Positions 25,672 to 34,504 of a stretch of 64,000 bases of DNA are shown here, piece after piece. Under the pieces are notes generated by a model. The model ran no database searches, was not told the DNA's origin, and worked only from the letters and a program-made list of their open reading frames with translations. Source of the stretch: Pedobacter metabolipauper. GTDB lineage: Bacteria; Bacteroidota; Bacteroidia; Sphingobacteriales; Sphingobacteriaceae. A program made the position numbers and the translations under genes. Every line of letters starts with the position of its first letter. Within the stretch, counting starts at the first letter, position 1. The DNA is taken from NCBI RefSeq assembly GCF_004362715.1, contig NZ_SNYC01000003.1, positions 559,601 through 623,600 of the forward strand, written 5' to 3'.

Positions 25672-26331
25672 TTAATAAACCAGCGTGAACTTATATTTAG
25701 GAATCTCAACTGCAGTTTTTCTCGGGTAAAAGCCATCCATTTTCTGCAGCTTGAAAGGATAACTAAAACTATAAATCCGATCTTCAGGAATTTTTTTACC
25801 TTCATCACAATCCCCATAAGTCTCAGCGACGTTTACTTTTTTAATGGAGAAATTGATGTCATACTGAAAATCATATTCGCAGGTGTCGTAATCATTGGTA
25901 GTGGCGCCAATTAAATACCAGTCTCCATTCTGGTAGCGGTATATGCTCTTGTATGAACTCCTATGTCTCGAGTTACCATTGAATGTTTGTTTAATAATCA
26001 ACGTGTTGTTTTTAACAGACATTTCAAATGCCATTCCTTCATCATATTTGAAACCATAATCCTCACTTTTCCAAAGTACCGTGGTGTTTTTCTTCCACAG
26101 CTTCACTTTACCATTGATCTTTTTACAGATATACAGCACCCTGTCATAACCGAAATCGACCGTTTTATGAGTGGTATTGTAGGCATATACAATTTCACTG
26201 ACGCCATCTTTGTCCAGATCGCCTTCGGCTTGTTCTACAAATTCAAATCCCTTTTCCGGGATAAAGTCCTTTAGATCCTGTGCAGATCCTTTAATCGTTA
26301 ATAACAGCAGGCAAATGATTAGATATTTCAT
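25672..26331 (-). CDS. Secreted protein with DxDxDG segment, unknown function
   Basis: About 219 residues from ATG 26331 (MKYLIICLLLLTIKGSAQ, a good signal peptide); an earlier ATG adds 16 residues without signal character. The mature start EGDLDKDGVSEIVYAYNTT resembles that of the 8175-8792 protein, and IYRYQNGDWYLIGATT also recalls it (there YQNGNFELIGYTGG). Probably a distant paralogue, envelope-located. No enzymatic motif. Confidence 0.68.
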   Translation of the reverse strand: MKYLIICLLLLTIKGSAQDLKDFIPEKGFEFVEQAEGDLDKDGVSEIVYAYNTTHKTVDFGYDRVLYICKKINGKVKLWKKNTTVLWKSEDYGFKYDEGMAFEMSVKNNTLIIKQTFNGNSRHRSSYKSIYRYQNGDWYLIGATTNDYDTCEYDFQYDINFSIKKVNVAETYGDCDEGKKIPEDRIYSFSYPFKLQKMDGFYPRKTAVEIPKYKFTLVY

Positions 26332-26437
26332 AGTATAAGAGCTTATGGCTTTGTTAATCTTTAACAAATTTACGGCCAACTACCCGCCATTATTTTATAT
26401 TTCCATTAATTCATATAACTTGGCGGTTAACAGCCCT

Positions 26438-27268
26438 ATGAAAAAACGTTATAAACTTCTTATTTTGATCCTGGGTCTTTGGTCGTCGCCATATATCCTG
26501 GCCGGGATCAACAACATCCCTGACCTGTATTATATCTTTTTTCATGGTGATATCAATACAGGTGATTCTTCAAAGAACCATTCATTAAAAAGAATCCATG
26601 TTCCAGGATTGATCCTAAACCAGATCGCATACAGCAAGATTATTGATTCTATGTATGTAGATACCATTAAGCTGACTAAAGATGGTGAGATTGATTCTTT
26701 GCATCCGGATCCGCCAACCTATCTAACCTACGAAGGGAGGGTCTATGCGGATACAGTGAATTTTACCTATAAAATGGAAACCGAAGACGGGAAAGGCTTT
26801 GAAGTGGATGGTGGCAACAAGCACTTAATTACGCTGAATAAAGATGGTAAAGTAATAGCTGATGTGATCAATGTGAATCCGGATAGTGCTGGATTGTTAA
26901 AAAACTGTTTGCTGCTCGAAGATGTCATTAAGCCCTTTCAAAATTGGGAAGATAAGTCGGGCCCGGTCTATATGAACCATTACTCAAAATATAAGTTCAA
27001 TTCCGAATGCTTAAATCCATTCAGGGGTTTTGGAAGTCCAAATGGGGCCAGTACTTGTTATTTTTGGGAAGGAACCGGATATTTTACGGTTGTATTCCAT
27101 AAGGAGAAATTGAGATTCAAAATCCCTGTTTCCAACCAGGCGGCCTTCTATACCGGGGACTACGATTATTCTGACGGCATCAACTATTACCCGGTTCCGG
27201 ATAGATTTAAATCAAAGCTGAATGCTGCTTTTTTAGTTTATGATTACCGGGTATATATGATTAAGTAA
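26438..27268 (+). CDS. Membrane-anchored hypothetical protein, 276 aa
   Basis: The chosen ATG (26438) gives MKKRYKLLILILGLW, a signal anchor; a longer frame back to 26345 runs into the divergent promoter region. The exported part has no recognised domain: YLTYEGRVYADTVNFTY, LITLNKDGKVIADVINV, and an aromatic end. Monocistronic. A 175-base gap follows without visible structure. Confidence 0.6.
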   Translation: MKKRYKLLILILGLWSSPYILAGINNIPDLYYIFFHGDINTGDSSKNHSLKRIHVPGLILNQIAYSKIIDSMYVDTIKLTKDGEIDSLHPDPPTYLTYEGRVYADTVNFTYKMETEDGKGFEVDGGNKHLITLNKDGKVIADVINVNPDSAGLLKNCLLLEDVIKPFQNWEDKSGPVYMNHYSKYKFNSECLNPFRGFGSPNGASTCYFWEGTGYFTVVFHKEKLRFKIPVSNQAAFYTGDYDYSDGINYYPVPDRFKSKLNAAFLVYDYRVYMIK

Positions 27269-27443
27269 AAGCCCGTTAATGGCCCTTACTTAATTCTTGT
27301 GCTTTTCTGAGGTCTTTCAATATTAAAGGTAATGTATACTCTATATGCCTGCTAACCAAATAAATGATATGCATCATGTTTTAATTAATTTTAATGGCTA
27401 TTTTAACGGTTTCTTTTTAAATTCAATATAACGCTGATTCCCT

Positions 27444-28418
27444 ATGAAAATGAACATGCAATCCCGAAATCTACCACTTAATGTGTTCTTGCTCATTCTT
27501 TTTAGCTTTTCTGTACTGATTGGCTGTGGTGATGGAATGGTTAAGAATAAAGTACCGGCAGAAAACAAAAGCTTATCTGAGCAGCCAGATTCACTTGCTG
27601 GTGCTGAGCCCGTATCTTTAACCAGCAGCCTGATTATTCAGGATGAGAAGGATCTTAAAGGCTATTGGGTTGGAATGTTTGAACCTGACACCTCAATTGA
27701 TGGTGTATATACCGGTGAGGTGAGGGCATGGGATTACAGCAATAAAATTAATATTTCTATTGATGAGATTAATGGCAGCAATGTGAAAGGCCATAGTGTG
27801 GTAGCTGGAAACGACAGGCCATTTACGGGTACGTTCGAGAAAGCTGGTGCGGCCTTTAATTTTTTCGTTAAAGAGCCTGGCGATGATAAATATGATGGAC
27901 AGTTTTCATTTAGGATTGATAAAGGAGACAGTACGCTTACTGGTATCTGGATTGCTTATGGTAAGATCAGAATTCCACAGCGTAAGTACGAGTTGGTCAA
28001 AAAGAACTTCAGGTATGATCCTAATGTAAAGTTAGAAGCCGGCAGGTATATTGACTGGAAGAAGTCGAAAAAGGTTACTGATGAAATTGACGGGGAGCCT
28101 GTCTACGATAATTCTTACTTTACAACAACGGATGAGGTTAATAAATATAATGCTTCTGCAGATCTGCTGACTAAAGATCAGGTGGCGAATATGAAAAAAG
28201 CGGATCTCTTTATCATTCGAAATACCATATATGCGCGCCATGGTTATTCCTATAAGGATCAGCAGCTGCGTGCCTATTTTGACATGCAGCCCTGGTATAT
28301 TCCGGTAAGCACAAACGTTAAAAGTCAGTTTACAGACCTGGAAAAGAAGAATATTGCGTTACTGCTGCGTTATGAAAAAAATGCAAAAGAATATTATGAC
28401 GTTTTCGGCAGGGGTTAA
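27444..28418 (+). CDS. YARHG-domain lipoprotein
   Basis: A 324-residue lipoprotein: the signal peptide ends SVLIGC. Residues about 65-190 are a beta-rich domain (GYWVGMFEPD, GTFEKAGAAFNFFV). The C-terminal 80 residues form a YARHG domain, named for the motif seen here (RNTIYARHGYSY), with the usual aromatic YFDMQPWYIP. YARHG occurs in extracellular proteins of unknown role, sometimes peptidase-linked. The next gene overlaps its end by 20 bases or more. Confidence 0.82.
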   Translation: MKMNMQSRNLPLNVFLLILFSFSVLIGCGDGMVKNKVPAENKSLSEQPDSLAGAEPVSLTSSLIIQDEKDLKGYWVGMFEPDTSIDGVYTGEVRAWDYSNKINISIDEINGSNVKGHSVVAGNDRPFTGTFEKAGAAFNFFVKEPGDDKYDGQFSFRIDKGDSTLTGIWIAYGKIRIPQRKYELVKKNFRYDPNVKLEAGRYIDWKKSKKVTDEIDGEPVYDNSYFTTTDEVNKYNASADLLTKDQVANMKKADLFIIRNTIYARHGYSYKDQQLRAYFDMQPWYIPVSTNVKSQFTDLEKKNIALLLRYEKNAKEYYDVFGRG

Positions 28419-29064
28419 GAAAACCAGCCATTGGTTGTGGTACATCGCGCTGTTATATTTTTCATACCTCATGCTGCTAATTACCCTTCAGTATGTTCCG
28501 ATAAATGCTGATGTTGCCTTTTTAAGGGTTAAAACAGACGTAACCGGGTTATGGTATTATAACGTTGCTTTTTTTACCCATGTCTACAGCAGTATGTTTG
28601 TATTGCTGGCCGGTATTATCCAGTTTTCATCCTTTATCCGTACGCGTTTTATACCGCTGCACCGCTGGAGCGGACGTGTTTATGTTGCGGTTATTATTTG
28701 TATTTCTGGTCCCAGTGGTTTGATCATGGGATTTTATGGCAATGGCGGATGGATTGGTCAGTTGGCCTTTTGCCTGCTCGCCATGCTATGGATCTGGTTT
28801 ACCTGGAAGGGGTTTTTCGCGATATTATCGGGAGATCTGATCCTCCATAAAGCTTGGATGTACCGGAGCTACGCGTTGACCTTATCTGCAATCAGTTTGA
28901 GGCTTTGGAAATTTGTGCTGGTTTATCTGTTTGAGCCCAAACCTATGGACCTTTACCAGTTAGTTGCCTGGCTGGGCTGGACCGGTAACTTAGTTATTGC
29001 AGAAGTTTTTATCTATTTTACCATCGGCAGGTTGTACCGGAAACGTAAATCAATTGTGATTTAA
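28399..29064 (+). CDS. DUF2306-family integral membrane protein
   Basis: About 221 residues with six to seven membrane segments. LHRWSGRVYVAV, LHKAWMYRSYALTLSAI and the His residues they carry are typical of DUF2306 proteins, distant relatives of haem-binding membrane proteins (family knowledge; weak). The start is uncertain: ATGs at 28354, 28375, 28384 and 28399 are in frame, all overlapping the YARHG gene. The last is used because it overlaps least. Confidence 0.75.
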   Translation, partial: TFSAGVKKTSHWLWYIALLYFSYLMLLITLQYVPINADVAFLRVKTDVTGLWYYNVAFFTHVYSSMFVLLAGIIQFSSFIRTRFIPLHRWSGRVYVAVIICISGPSGLIMGFYGNGGWIGQLAFCLLAMLWIWFTWKGFFAILSGDLILHKAWMYRSYALTLSAISLRLWKFVLVYLFEPKPMDLYQLVAWLGWTGNLVIAEVFIYFTIGRLYRKRKSIVI

Positions 29065-29205
29065 ACCTTCATTTTAAGCGATGTCAGAAGTTTATATGAT
29101 CAGTATGGTTATCCCTCTTCAATAAAGATCATACACCAGGATGACCAAATTTGGCGTATGGGATTGTTTCAGGAGAAAAAAAAGAAAATTGCAGAACAGC
29201 ATTAA
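29065..29205 (+). other. Open stretch after DUF2306, possible gene remnant
   Basis: Directly behind and in phase with the DUF2306 stop, 46 codons stay open: TFILSDVRSLYDQYGYPSS, then QIWRMGLFQEKKKKIAEQH and TAA. There is no start codon at its beginning. It looks protein-like, so it may be the end of a decayed gene. Confidence 0.35.
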
Positions 29206-29243
29206 ATAAATAATCCCGGCGGTTGGCCAGGACTATTTATTCA

Positions 29244-29300
29244 CTTAATCATAATAAGATCTTGTTAACTGCCTTAATCATAAGAAGATCGTATTACTAG
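29244..29300. repeat. 29-bp tandem duplication
   Basis: CTTAATCATAATAAGATC at 29244 recurs as CTTAATCATAAGAAGATC at 29273, period 29, with weaker similarity beyond. It is the only structure seen between the DUF2306 and M48 genes. Confidence 0.5.
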
Positions 29301-30098
29301 CTACAATGCAGCTAATCCGTCTTTTTTAGCTTTTTCTAAAATTTTAGCAGCGCGGACTGCACTTTCCGGATGTGAACTCATCATCTTTTCTGTTTTAGTC
29401 CTGTTGTCGCCAGATGCCTTCTCCATATCTGCAAACTTTTGGAATGCACTGGCTAAAGCTGTTACTTTATAATTGTGGCTTTTCATAAAAGTGTAAGAAT
29501 AGTCATCCGCTTCACTTTCCTGTTTACGGTTATACTTGCTATCCAGTAATGCATTGGCAAATTTACCCAGCTGACTTTCTGTTAATGTATTTACTACACC
29601 AGATTGTGATGAAGCAGCATCCATCAATGCTTCTCTTTTGTAAGCACTTCTTACAGCATCACGGCTATCTTTATTTGCTACGTGTCCGATCTCGTGACCA
29701 ATGATGCCCAATAGCTCTTCGTCACTCATGATATCCATTAATGATGAAAATACGCGAACGCTTCCATCTGCACATGCAAATGCATTGATGTCCTTTACTT
29801 TGTATACTTTATAGTTTAGCGCTAATCCGCCTTCATTTTTATGTTTGCCAAAGATCTTATTCAATCGCTTAGTATATGGATCATTTGGTCCAGCAACAGG
29901 ATTGTTAGCATCCATCCAAGCTACGGCTTCCCCAGCCAGTTTAGCTGCATCTGCATCAGAAAATGTGGCTGCTTTCAGTCCTTTTTCTGCCGCGCCAATT
30001 CCTTTTGTATTGATCTTAATTTTTTGTGCTGAAGCTTCATTCATTCCGATTGAAAGGATCAGTGCCAGCATGCTGAGCGATAACGTAATTTTTTTCAT
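29301..30098 (-). CDS. M48-family metalloprotease
   Basis: A 265-residue exported zinc protease. The signal peptide ends NEASAQ. The zinc motif GIIGHEIGHVAN (His135, Glu136, His139) is intact and the third ligand lies in the KQESEADDY helix, as in M48/Ste24-like peptidases. The DSRDAV after the motif is typical. Members degrade misfolded envelope proteins. No membrane segments beyond the signal. Monocistronic. Confidence 0.9.
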   Translation of the reverse strand: MKKITLSLSMLALILSIGMNEASAQKIKINTKGIGAAEKGLKAATFSDADAAKLAGEAVAWMDANNPVAGPNDPYTKRLNKIFGKHKNEGGLALNYKVYKVKDINAFACADGSVRVFSSLMDIMSDEELLGIIGHEIGHVANKDSRDAVRSAYKREALMDAASSQSGVVNTLTESQLGKFANALLDSKYNRKQESEADDYSYTFMKSHNYKVTALASAFQKFADMEKASGDNRTKTEKMMSSHPESAVRAAKILEKAKKDGLAAL

Positions 30099-30272
30099 AG
30101 TTGTTTAATTGAGATGAGGTATTATTTTAGTTTGTATATGTATCCGTTACAACAGCATCTATAGGTTATGGTTTTAATTTTATTTGTTTAATTAACACAA
30201 CTGATTAAATGGTAATTTTAAATTAACTTTTATCCAACGAGGCATAATCTTTGTATTGTCAATGGATACGCT

Positions 30273-30974
30273 ATGGAAAAAGATTTCGAACTATTTAAAA
30301 AGGGCTGCAGCTGGTTTAATCATTCCAATGATCCCATTGAATTCTCAACTCCTGAAATCAGGTATTCGAATGATTTTATTCAAACCTTTCCAGTTTTGCA
30401 TCTGCTTGTCTCATCTGCCAGAACGTTAGACCTTACTTTAAACGCTAAGAAAGAGGTGATAAACTACAGGCTTTTTAGCTGGACCAACAATGCCGGACAA
30501 AATAGCGGCTGGCTATGCCGCTTTGATCCAGGCATGCCCGGGTTTAATATATTACCAGAACACCTGCTTTTGATCAATCATATTGGTGGCATTGAGGAAA
30601 GTTATTCTGAAGTTGATAAAGATGAAGAATTGCTCACTTTAAATATGGACTCCATTTTTATTGGTTCAAACTGTTATCAGGATATGCGTTATGCAGATTA
30701 TTATAAGGAAGTGACAGCTGAAGAAGGTGCTACAGCACTCCATACCGCTGATTTTATCGGTTTTGCTACTGAGGTTAACGGGAATGAAACTTTTTATGAC
30801 CTGAATACCAAAGCGGTGTATTTGTATGCTACTGATCATTGCTTCGATAATATTCAAGTGGTTGGTGGACAGCCGGAGTATACTTTTTACACCATAAACG
30901 GCGTTAATGATTTTATAGACTACGTGGAAATGCTTGCCAGTCAATGGATCAGTTACAATTCAATTAAGCTATAA
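30273..30974 (+). CDS. Hypothetical protein, SUKH-like
   Basis: A 233-residue cytoplasmic protein. LPEHLLLINHIGGIEESY and the end GFATEVNGNETFYDL with a closing FYTINGVNDFIDYVEML loosely resemble SUKH/SMI1-KNR4 domains, often immunity proteins, but this is weak. It precedes the sterol-desaturase-like gene by 2 bases, so it is probably the first gene of the lipid cluster operon. Role unknown. Confidence 0.55.
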   Translation: MEKDFELFKKGCSWFNHSNDPIEFSTPEIRYSNDFIQTFPVLHLLVSSARTLDLTLNAKKEVINYRLFSWTNNAGQNSGWLCRFDPGMPGFNILPEHLLLINHIGGIEESYSEVDKDEELLTLNMDSIFIGSNCYQDMRYADYYKEVTAEEGATALHTADFIGFATEVNGNETFYDLNTKAVYLYATDHCFDNIQVVGGQPEYTFYTINGVNDFIDYVEMLASQWISYNSIKL

Positions 30975-30976
30975 AG

Positions 30977-31702
30977 ATGCTCGAAACTTTATTCCGCTGG
31001 ACTTTTGACACCTGGTATAATGCCTTTATTTCCCTATTAGTATTTTTTAACCTGTTATACTGGTCGGTTACCTTAACTGGAATTTTGATATTCAGGTATA
31101 TGGAACGAAGCCGGGGACTGGTTATGGTTGATAACCATTATAAATATCCTGATCAGGTTCGTAAAGAGATCTGGCAGTCCATGCGCTCTATCTTTGTGTT
31201 TAGCTTACAGGGTATTATTATTCAGCAGGGGCTGTTGTTTGGCTGGTTTAACATCAGCTACGATCTAAACGGCTGGTTCTTTCTGCAGATCGTACTGCTT
31301 TTTCTATGGAATGAAATTCACTTTTTCGGATGCCATTATTTACTGCATACCAGGTTTATGATGAAAAGGGTTCATTGGGTTCATCACCATTCCAAAGAAC
31401 CTACGGTATTTTCTACGTTCAGTTTTCATTGGATTGAAGCATTTTTACTGGGTACTGTAATCGTGTTCCCATTATTGGTTTATCCATTTCAGACTGCGGC
31501 GATACTTTCTCTTCCCATAATGAGCCTGGTCATTAACTTGCTTGGGCACTGCAATTACGATTTTTTCAGTGCGCATGCTCCTGAACATATTCTTAAGTTT
31601 TCTTACCGTCACAGCATGCACCATAAACGGGGCAGGGGTAATCTGGGTTTCCTGTTGCCCTGGCTTGACACTCTTTTTAAAACCACACACAAATCCATAT
31701 AA
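30977..31702 (+). CDS. Fatty acid hydroxylase / sterol desaturase family protein
   Basis: A 241-residue membrane-bound diiron enzyme with four membrane segments. The three histidine boxes are complete: His120-xxx-His124 (CHYLLH), His133-xx-His136-His137 (HWVHHHS) and His212-xx-His215-His216 (RHSMHH). Such enzymes hydroxylate or desaturate lipids using O2. Its stop is followed immediately by the ATG of the KAS III-like fusion gene, so the two are surely co-transcribed and probably act on the same lipid. Substrate unknown. Confidence 0.88.
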   Translation: MLETLFRWTFDTWYNAFISLLVFFNLLYWSVTLTGILIFRYMERSRGLVMVDNHYKYPDQVRKEIWQSMRSIFVFSLQGIIIQQGLLFGWFNISYDLNGWFFLQIVLLFLWNEIHFFGCHYLLHTRFMMKRVHWVHHHSKEPTVFSTFSFHWIEAFLLGTVIVFPLLVYPFQTAAILSLPIMSLVINLLGHCNYDFFSAHAPEHILKFSYRHSMHHKRGRGNLGFLLPWLDTLFKTTHKSI

Positions 31703-33577
31703 ATGAATAAAGTATATATTACTTCGACAGGCTCATTTCTGCCCAATGCCCCTGTGGCTAATGACGACATGGAAAGCTTTCTTGGATTGTTTAATGACGT
31801 TCCCTCTCGTACTAAAGCGATATTTTTACGCAAAAATGGTATTAAAACCAGGTATTATGCGCTGGATACCAATCAGAATACAACCCATAAAGCTTATGAA
31901 ATGGCTGCTCTTGCGGTTAAGGACTGTTTGAATGCAAGCAGTCTTGGATATGATGAAGTCGAGATGCTGAGCACTGCAACGACACAAAGCGATTTGCCGG
32001 TTCCGGGTTTTGCAAGCATGGTTCATGCTGAAAGCGGTATTGGACGCTGTGGAATTGCATCACACCAAAGCGTGTGTGCGGCAAGTATGATGGCGATTCA
32101 GAATGCGTATCTGCAGGTTAAGTCTGGCACTGCACACAATGCAGTAGCTTGTGCTGCAGAACTGCCAAGCCGGATGTTTAAGTCCAAACGCTTTGCCGGT
32201 CAGCATGCCTTTAGCGCAGAAAATGCAACGCTTCCGATAGAGATTGATTTTTTACGGTGGATGCTGAGTGATGGTGCCGGAGCAATGCTGCTACAGGATG
32301 AGGCTTCAAAACAAGGGCTTTCACTGGAAATTGACTGGATTGACCTGAAGTCTTATGCGCATGCTTATGAATTGTGTATGTATACGGGTACAAATAAGGA
32401 AACGGATGGTTCTGTACTTAAGACCTGGCTGGATTACGATACCATTGCTGAAGCCAATACCGCTGGTGCGCTGAACCTTAAACAGGACATGGCACAGGTT
32501 GACCATATTGTGAAGATTGGTATTCAGCGTTTTTTTGAGATGGTTGATGCGGGTAGTTTTGATCCCCAGGATATAGACTGGCTCGTATGCCATTATTCCT
32601 CTCATCATTTTAAGCCACAGATCATTGACCTGCTGCAGAAGGGCGGGGTGGAGATAGCTCCTGAAAAATGGTTTACCAATTTGTATACTGTGGGCAACAT
32701 TGGTTCTGCCTCTGTTTTTGTGATGCTGGATGAACTGATGAAAAGCGGTAAGCTTAAAGCTGGTCAGAAAGTGCTTTGTATGGTTCCCGAAAGCGGCAGG
32801 TTCATTACCGGATTTATGATGCTTACAGTTACCGGTTCGGGTGATGGTTTAGGATTTACTGAACAGATCGATGAAATTAAAGCACCGGAGATCCGGGTGC
32901 AGGACAAGCCGGTTCAGGAATGGCTGGTGCGTCAGCTTACGGGTGTTTGGTTTGATTTTGAACGCGGGTTGCAGCAGGTGCCTGTGGTTAAAAAGATCTT
33001 TAAGGGTCAGCTTTCACTGGAAGAATATAAACGGTTGCTGGTAAATCTGCGTCAGCAGGTAATTGACGGATCGCAATGGATTGCCCGTGCTGCATCTAAT
33101 GTGAGTATGGAACACTTTCCGGTGCGTTCTGCATTTATCCGGCATTCATCTGATGAACACCGTGATTACCAGATCCTGGAGAAGAACTACATCAATTGCG
33201 GGGGACTAGAATCTGAGATCCTTACCGGAAATAAGAATATTGGCAGTGAGGCACTGAGTGCCTACATGTTTCACAGGGCCAGTCAGCCGAACCCTTTCGA
33301 TCTGCTCGGCGGTATGTTTATCATTGAAGGTTTAGGCAACCGGGTATCCGGCAAATGGGGCAGGGCCATCCAACAGCAGCTTAACCTGGATAAGGACCAG
33401 GTTTCTTTCTTTATCTACCATGAATCCAGCGACAGCAACGATAATCATTTCGAGCGTTTTGAGCAAGCCATCCAATCGGATCTGTTAACGCGGGAGATGG
33501 CTGAAAAAATAGTTAAAACGGCGAAGGTTGTGGCTAAACTTTATACCTTGCAGCTGGAAGAATTAGATAATTTTTAA
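31703..33577 (+). CDS. KAS III-like condensing enzyme fused to a haem-oxygenase-like diiron domain
   Basis: A 624-residue two-domain protein. Residues 1-385 are a thiolase-fold ketoacyl synthase III: catalytic Cys125 in SVCAASM, a His in the CHYSSHH segment near 297 and an Asn in the TVGNIGSAS segment near 332, so the Cys-His-Asn set is present. Residues about 400-624 resemble iron-containing haem-oxygenase-like oxidases (HDO): candidate ligands lie in SSDEHRDY, MFIIEGLGNR and YHESSDSNDNHF. KAS III condenses acyl-CoA with malonyl-ACP; HDO relatives such as UndA cleave or oxidise carboxylic acids. A linked synthesis-oxidation step is inferred. The fusion is unusual. Confidence 0.85.
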   Translation: MNKVYITSTGSFLPNAPVANDDMESFLGLFNDVPSRTKAIFLRKNGIKTRYYALDTNQNTTHKAYEMAALAVKDCLNASSLGYDEVEMLSTATTQSDLPVPGFASMVHAESGIGRCGIASHQSVCAASMMAIQNAYLQVKSGTAHNAVACAAELPSRMFKSKRFAGQHAFSAENATLPIEIDFLRWMLSDGAGAMLLQDEASKQGLSLEIDWIDLKSYAHAYELCMYTGTNKETDGSVLKTWLDYDTIAEANTAGALNLKQDMAQVDHIVKIGIQRFFEMVDAGSFDPQDIDWLVCHYSSHHFKPQIIDLLQKGGVEIAPEKWFTNLYTVGNIGSASVFVMLDELMKSGKLKAGQKVLCMVPESGRFITGFMMLTVTGSGDGLGFTEQIDEIKAPEIRVQDKPVQEWLVRQLTGVWFDFERGLQQVPVVKKIFKGQLSLEEYKRLLVNLRQQVIDGSQWIARAASNVSMEHFPVRSAFIRHSSDEHRDYQILEKNYINCGGLESEILTGNKNIGSEALSAYMFHRASQPNPFDLLGGMFIIEGLGNRVSGKWGRAIQQQLNLDKDQVSFFIYHESSDSNDNHFERFEQAIQSDLLTREMAEKIVKTAKVVAKLYTLQLEELDNF

Positions 33578-33587
33578 CTGAACGATC

Positions 33588-34496
33588 ATGTTACATCAAA
33601 GAGATTATTTTGAAAAAATGGTTAATGAGCCGCGTAACCCCAGTCACTGGCATGCCCTGTACCTGGATAAAAGCGTTCCGTTTAACCCGGATGCCAAGGC
33701 GGCATTTCTATATGATTCTTCTACCAAAAGCAGGCAGTTCCTGTATCCGGTTGCCAAGGTATTTGCCCGCTTGTCCATCGTTTTAATGCAGCTGTTTAAG
33801 ATCTTTATTCCCAATTTGATCAATGCTCCCAGGATGCTTCATAAGTGCTTATACTGGGGGATGAAGTATTTCATTACGCCGGAAGCAAACTTCGTGATCT
33901 TAAGACATTTCTATCTCGGATCTGAAGTACTGAGGTTTATTAAGGATAATGTTGAAGGTGCAGAAGATATTCCAATGAACCCGCTTAAGCCGTTGTCTGT
34001 GAATGATGTAAAGGATAATTTGTTTCTGGAACATGATCTTAACCTGTATAATTTTATCATTAACCTGAATCATGCCATTGCAGATAAGGGACTGAAAATA
34101 GTTAAGAAGGACAGGCCCAATTACACCGCCATTTCAGAAGGCCCTATTCCTTTTTCGGAATTCCGTGATGGCTGGAGTAACTTCATTGATTTGGGTACTG
34201 CCATTGAACTGTTTACCCCGGTTTACCAGTTTTACCTTACGGATAATGATTTTTGGAGGGCTACAAATTCACTGCAGCTGGATGAGGTGATCGGTGTATA
34301 TGCTGCTACGATTATGGATTGTCCGGAAAAGCTAATTGCGCTGAATAATAAACATCCGATGATCCCATTGCCTACAGCAGGGGCAGCGTTCCGGCTTTTA
34401 CTGCATGGTTTTTCAACTGAGGTGCTCCATGCGATGCTTGTTCAGGGAAAGATGGGCGTTTTGAAATCTGATGATGCACACGCAACTATAGATTAA
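33588..34496 (+). CDS. Conserved companion protein of the KAS III/HDO cluster
   Basis: A 302-residue, mostly helical protein without signal peptide. Notable stretches are the start RDYFEKMVNEPRNPSHWHAL, a hydrophobic helix near 75-95, and conserved-looking FLEHDLNLYNFIINLN. It carries several His/Glu/Asp residues but no motif I can name. I recall similar proteins (possibly DUF6999) beside the same genes. The gap after the fusion gene is 10 bases, so it belongs to the operon and may be a lipid-binding partner or a further oxygenase. Confidence 0.65.
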   Translation: MLHQRDYFEKMVNEPRNPSHWHALYLDKSVPFNPDAKAAFLYDSSTKSRQFLYPVAKVFARLSIVLMQLFKIFIPNLINAPRMLHKCLYWGMKYFITPEANFVILRHFYLGSEVLRFIKDNVEGAEDIPMNPLKPLSVNDVKDNLFLEHDLNLYNFIINLNHAIADKGLKIVKKDRPNYTAISEGPIPFSEFRDGWSNFIDLGTAIELFTPVYQFYLTDNDFWRATNSLQLDEVIGVYAATIMDCPEKLIALNNKHPMIPLPTAGAAFRLLLHGFSTEVLHAMLVQGKMGVLKSDDAHATID

Positions 34497-34504
34497 GTAA
34501 GATA

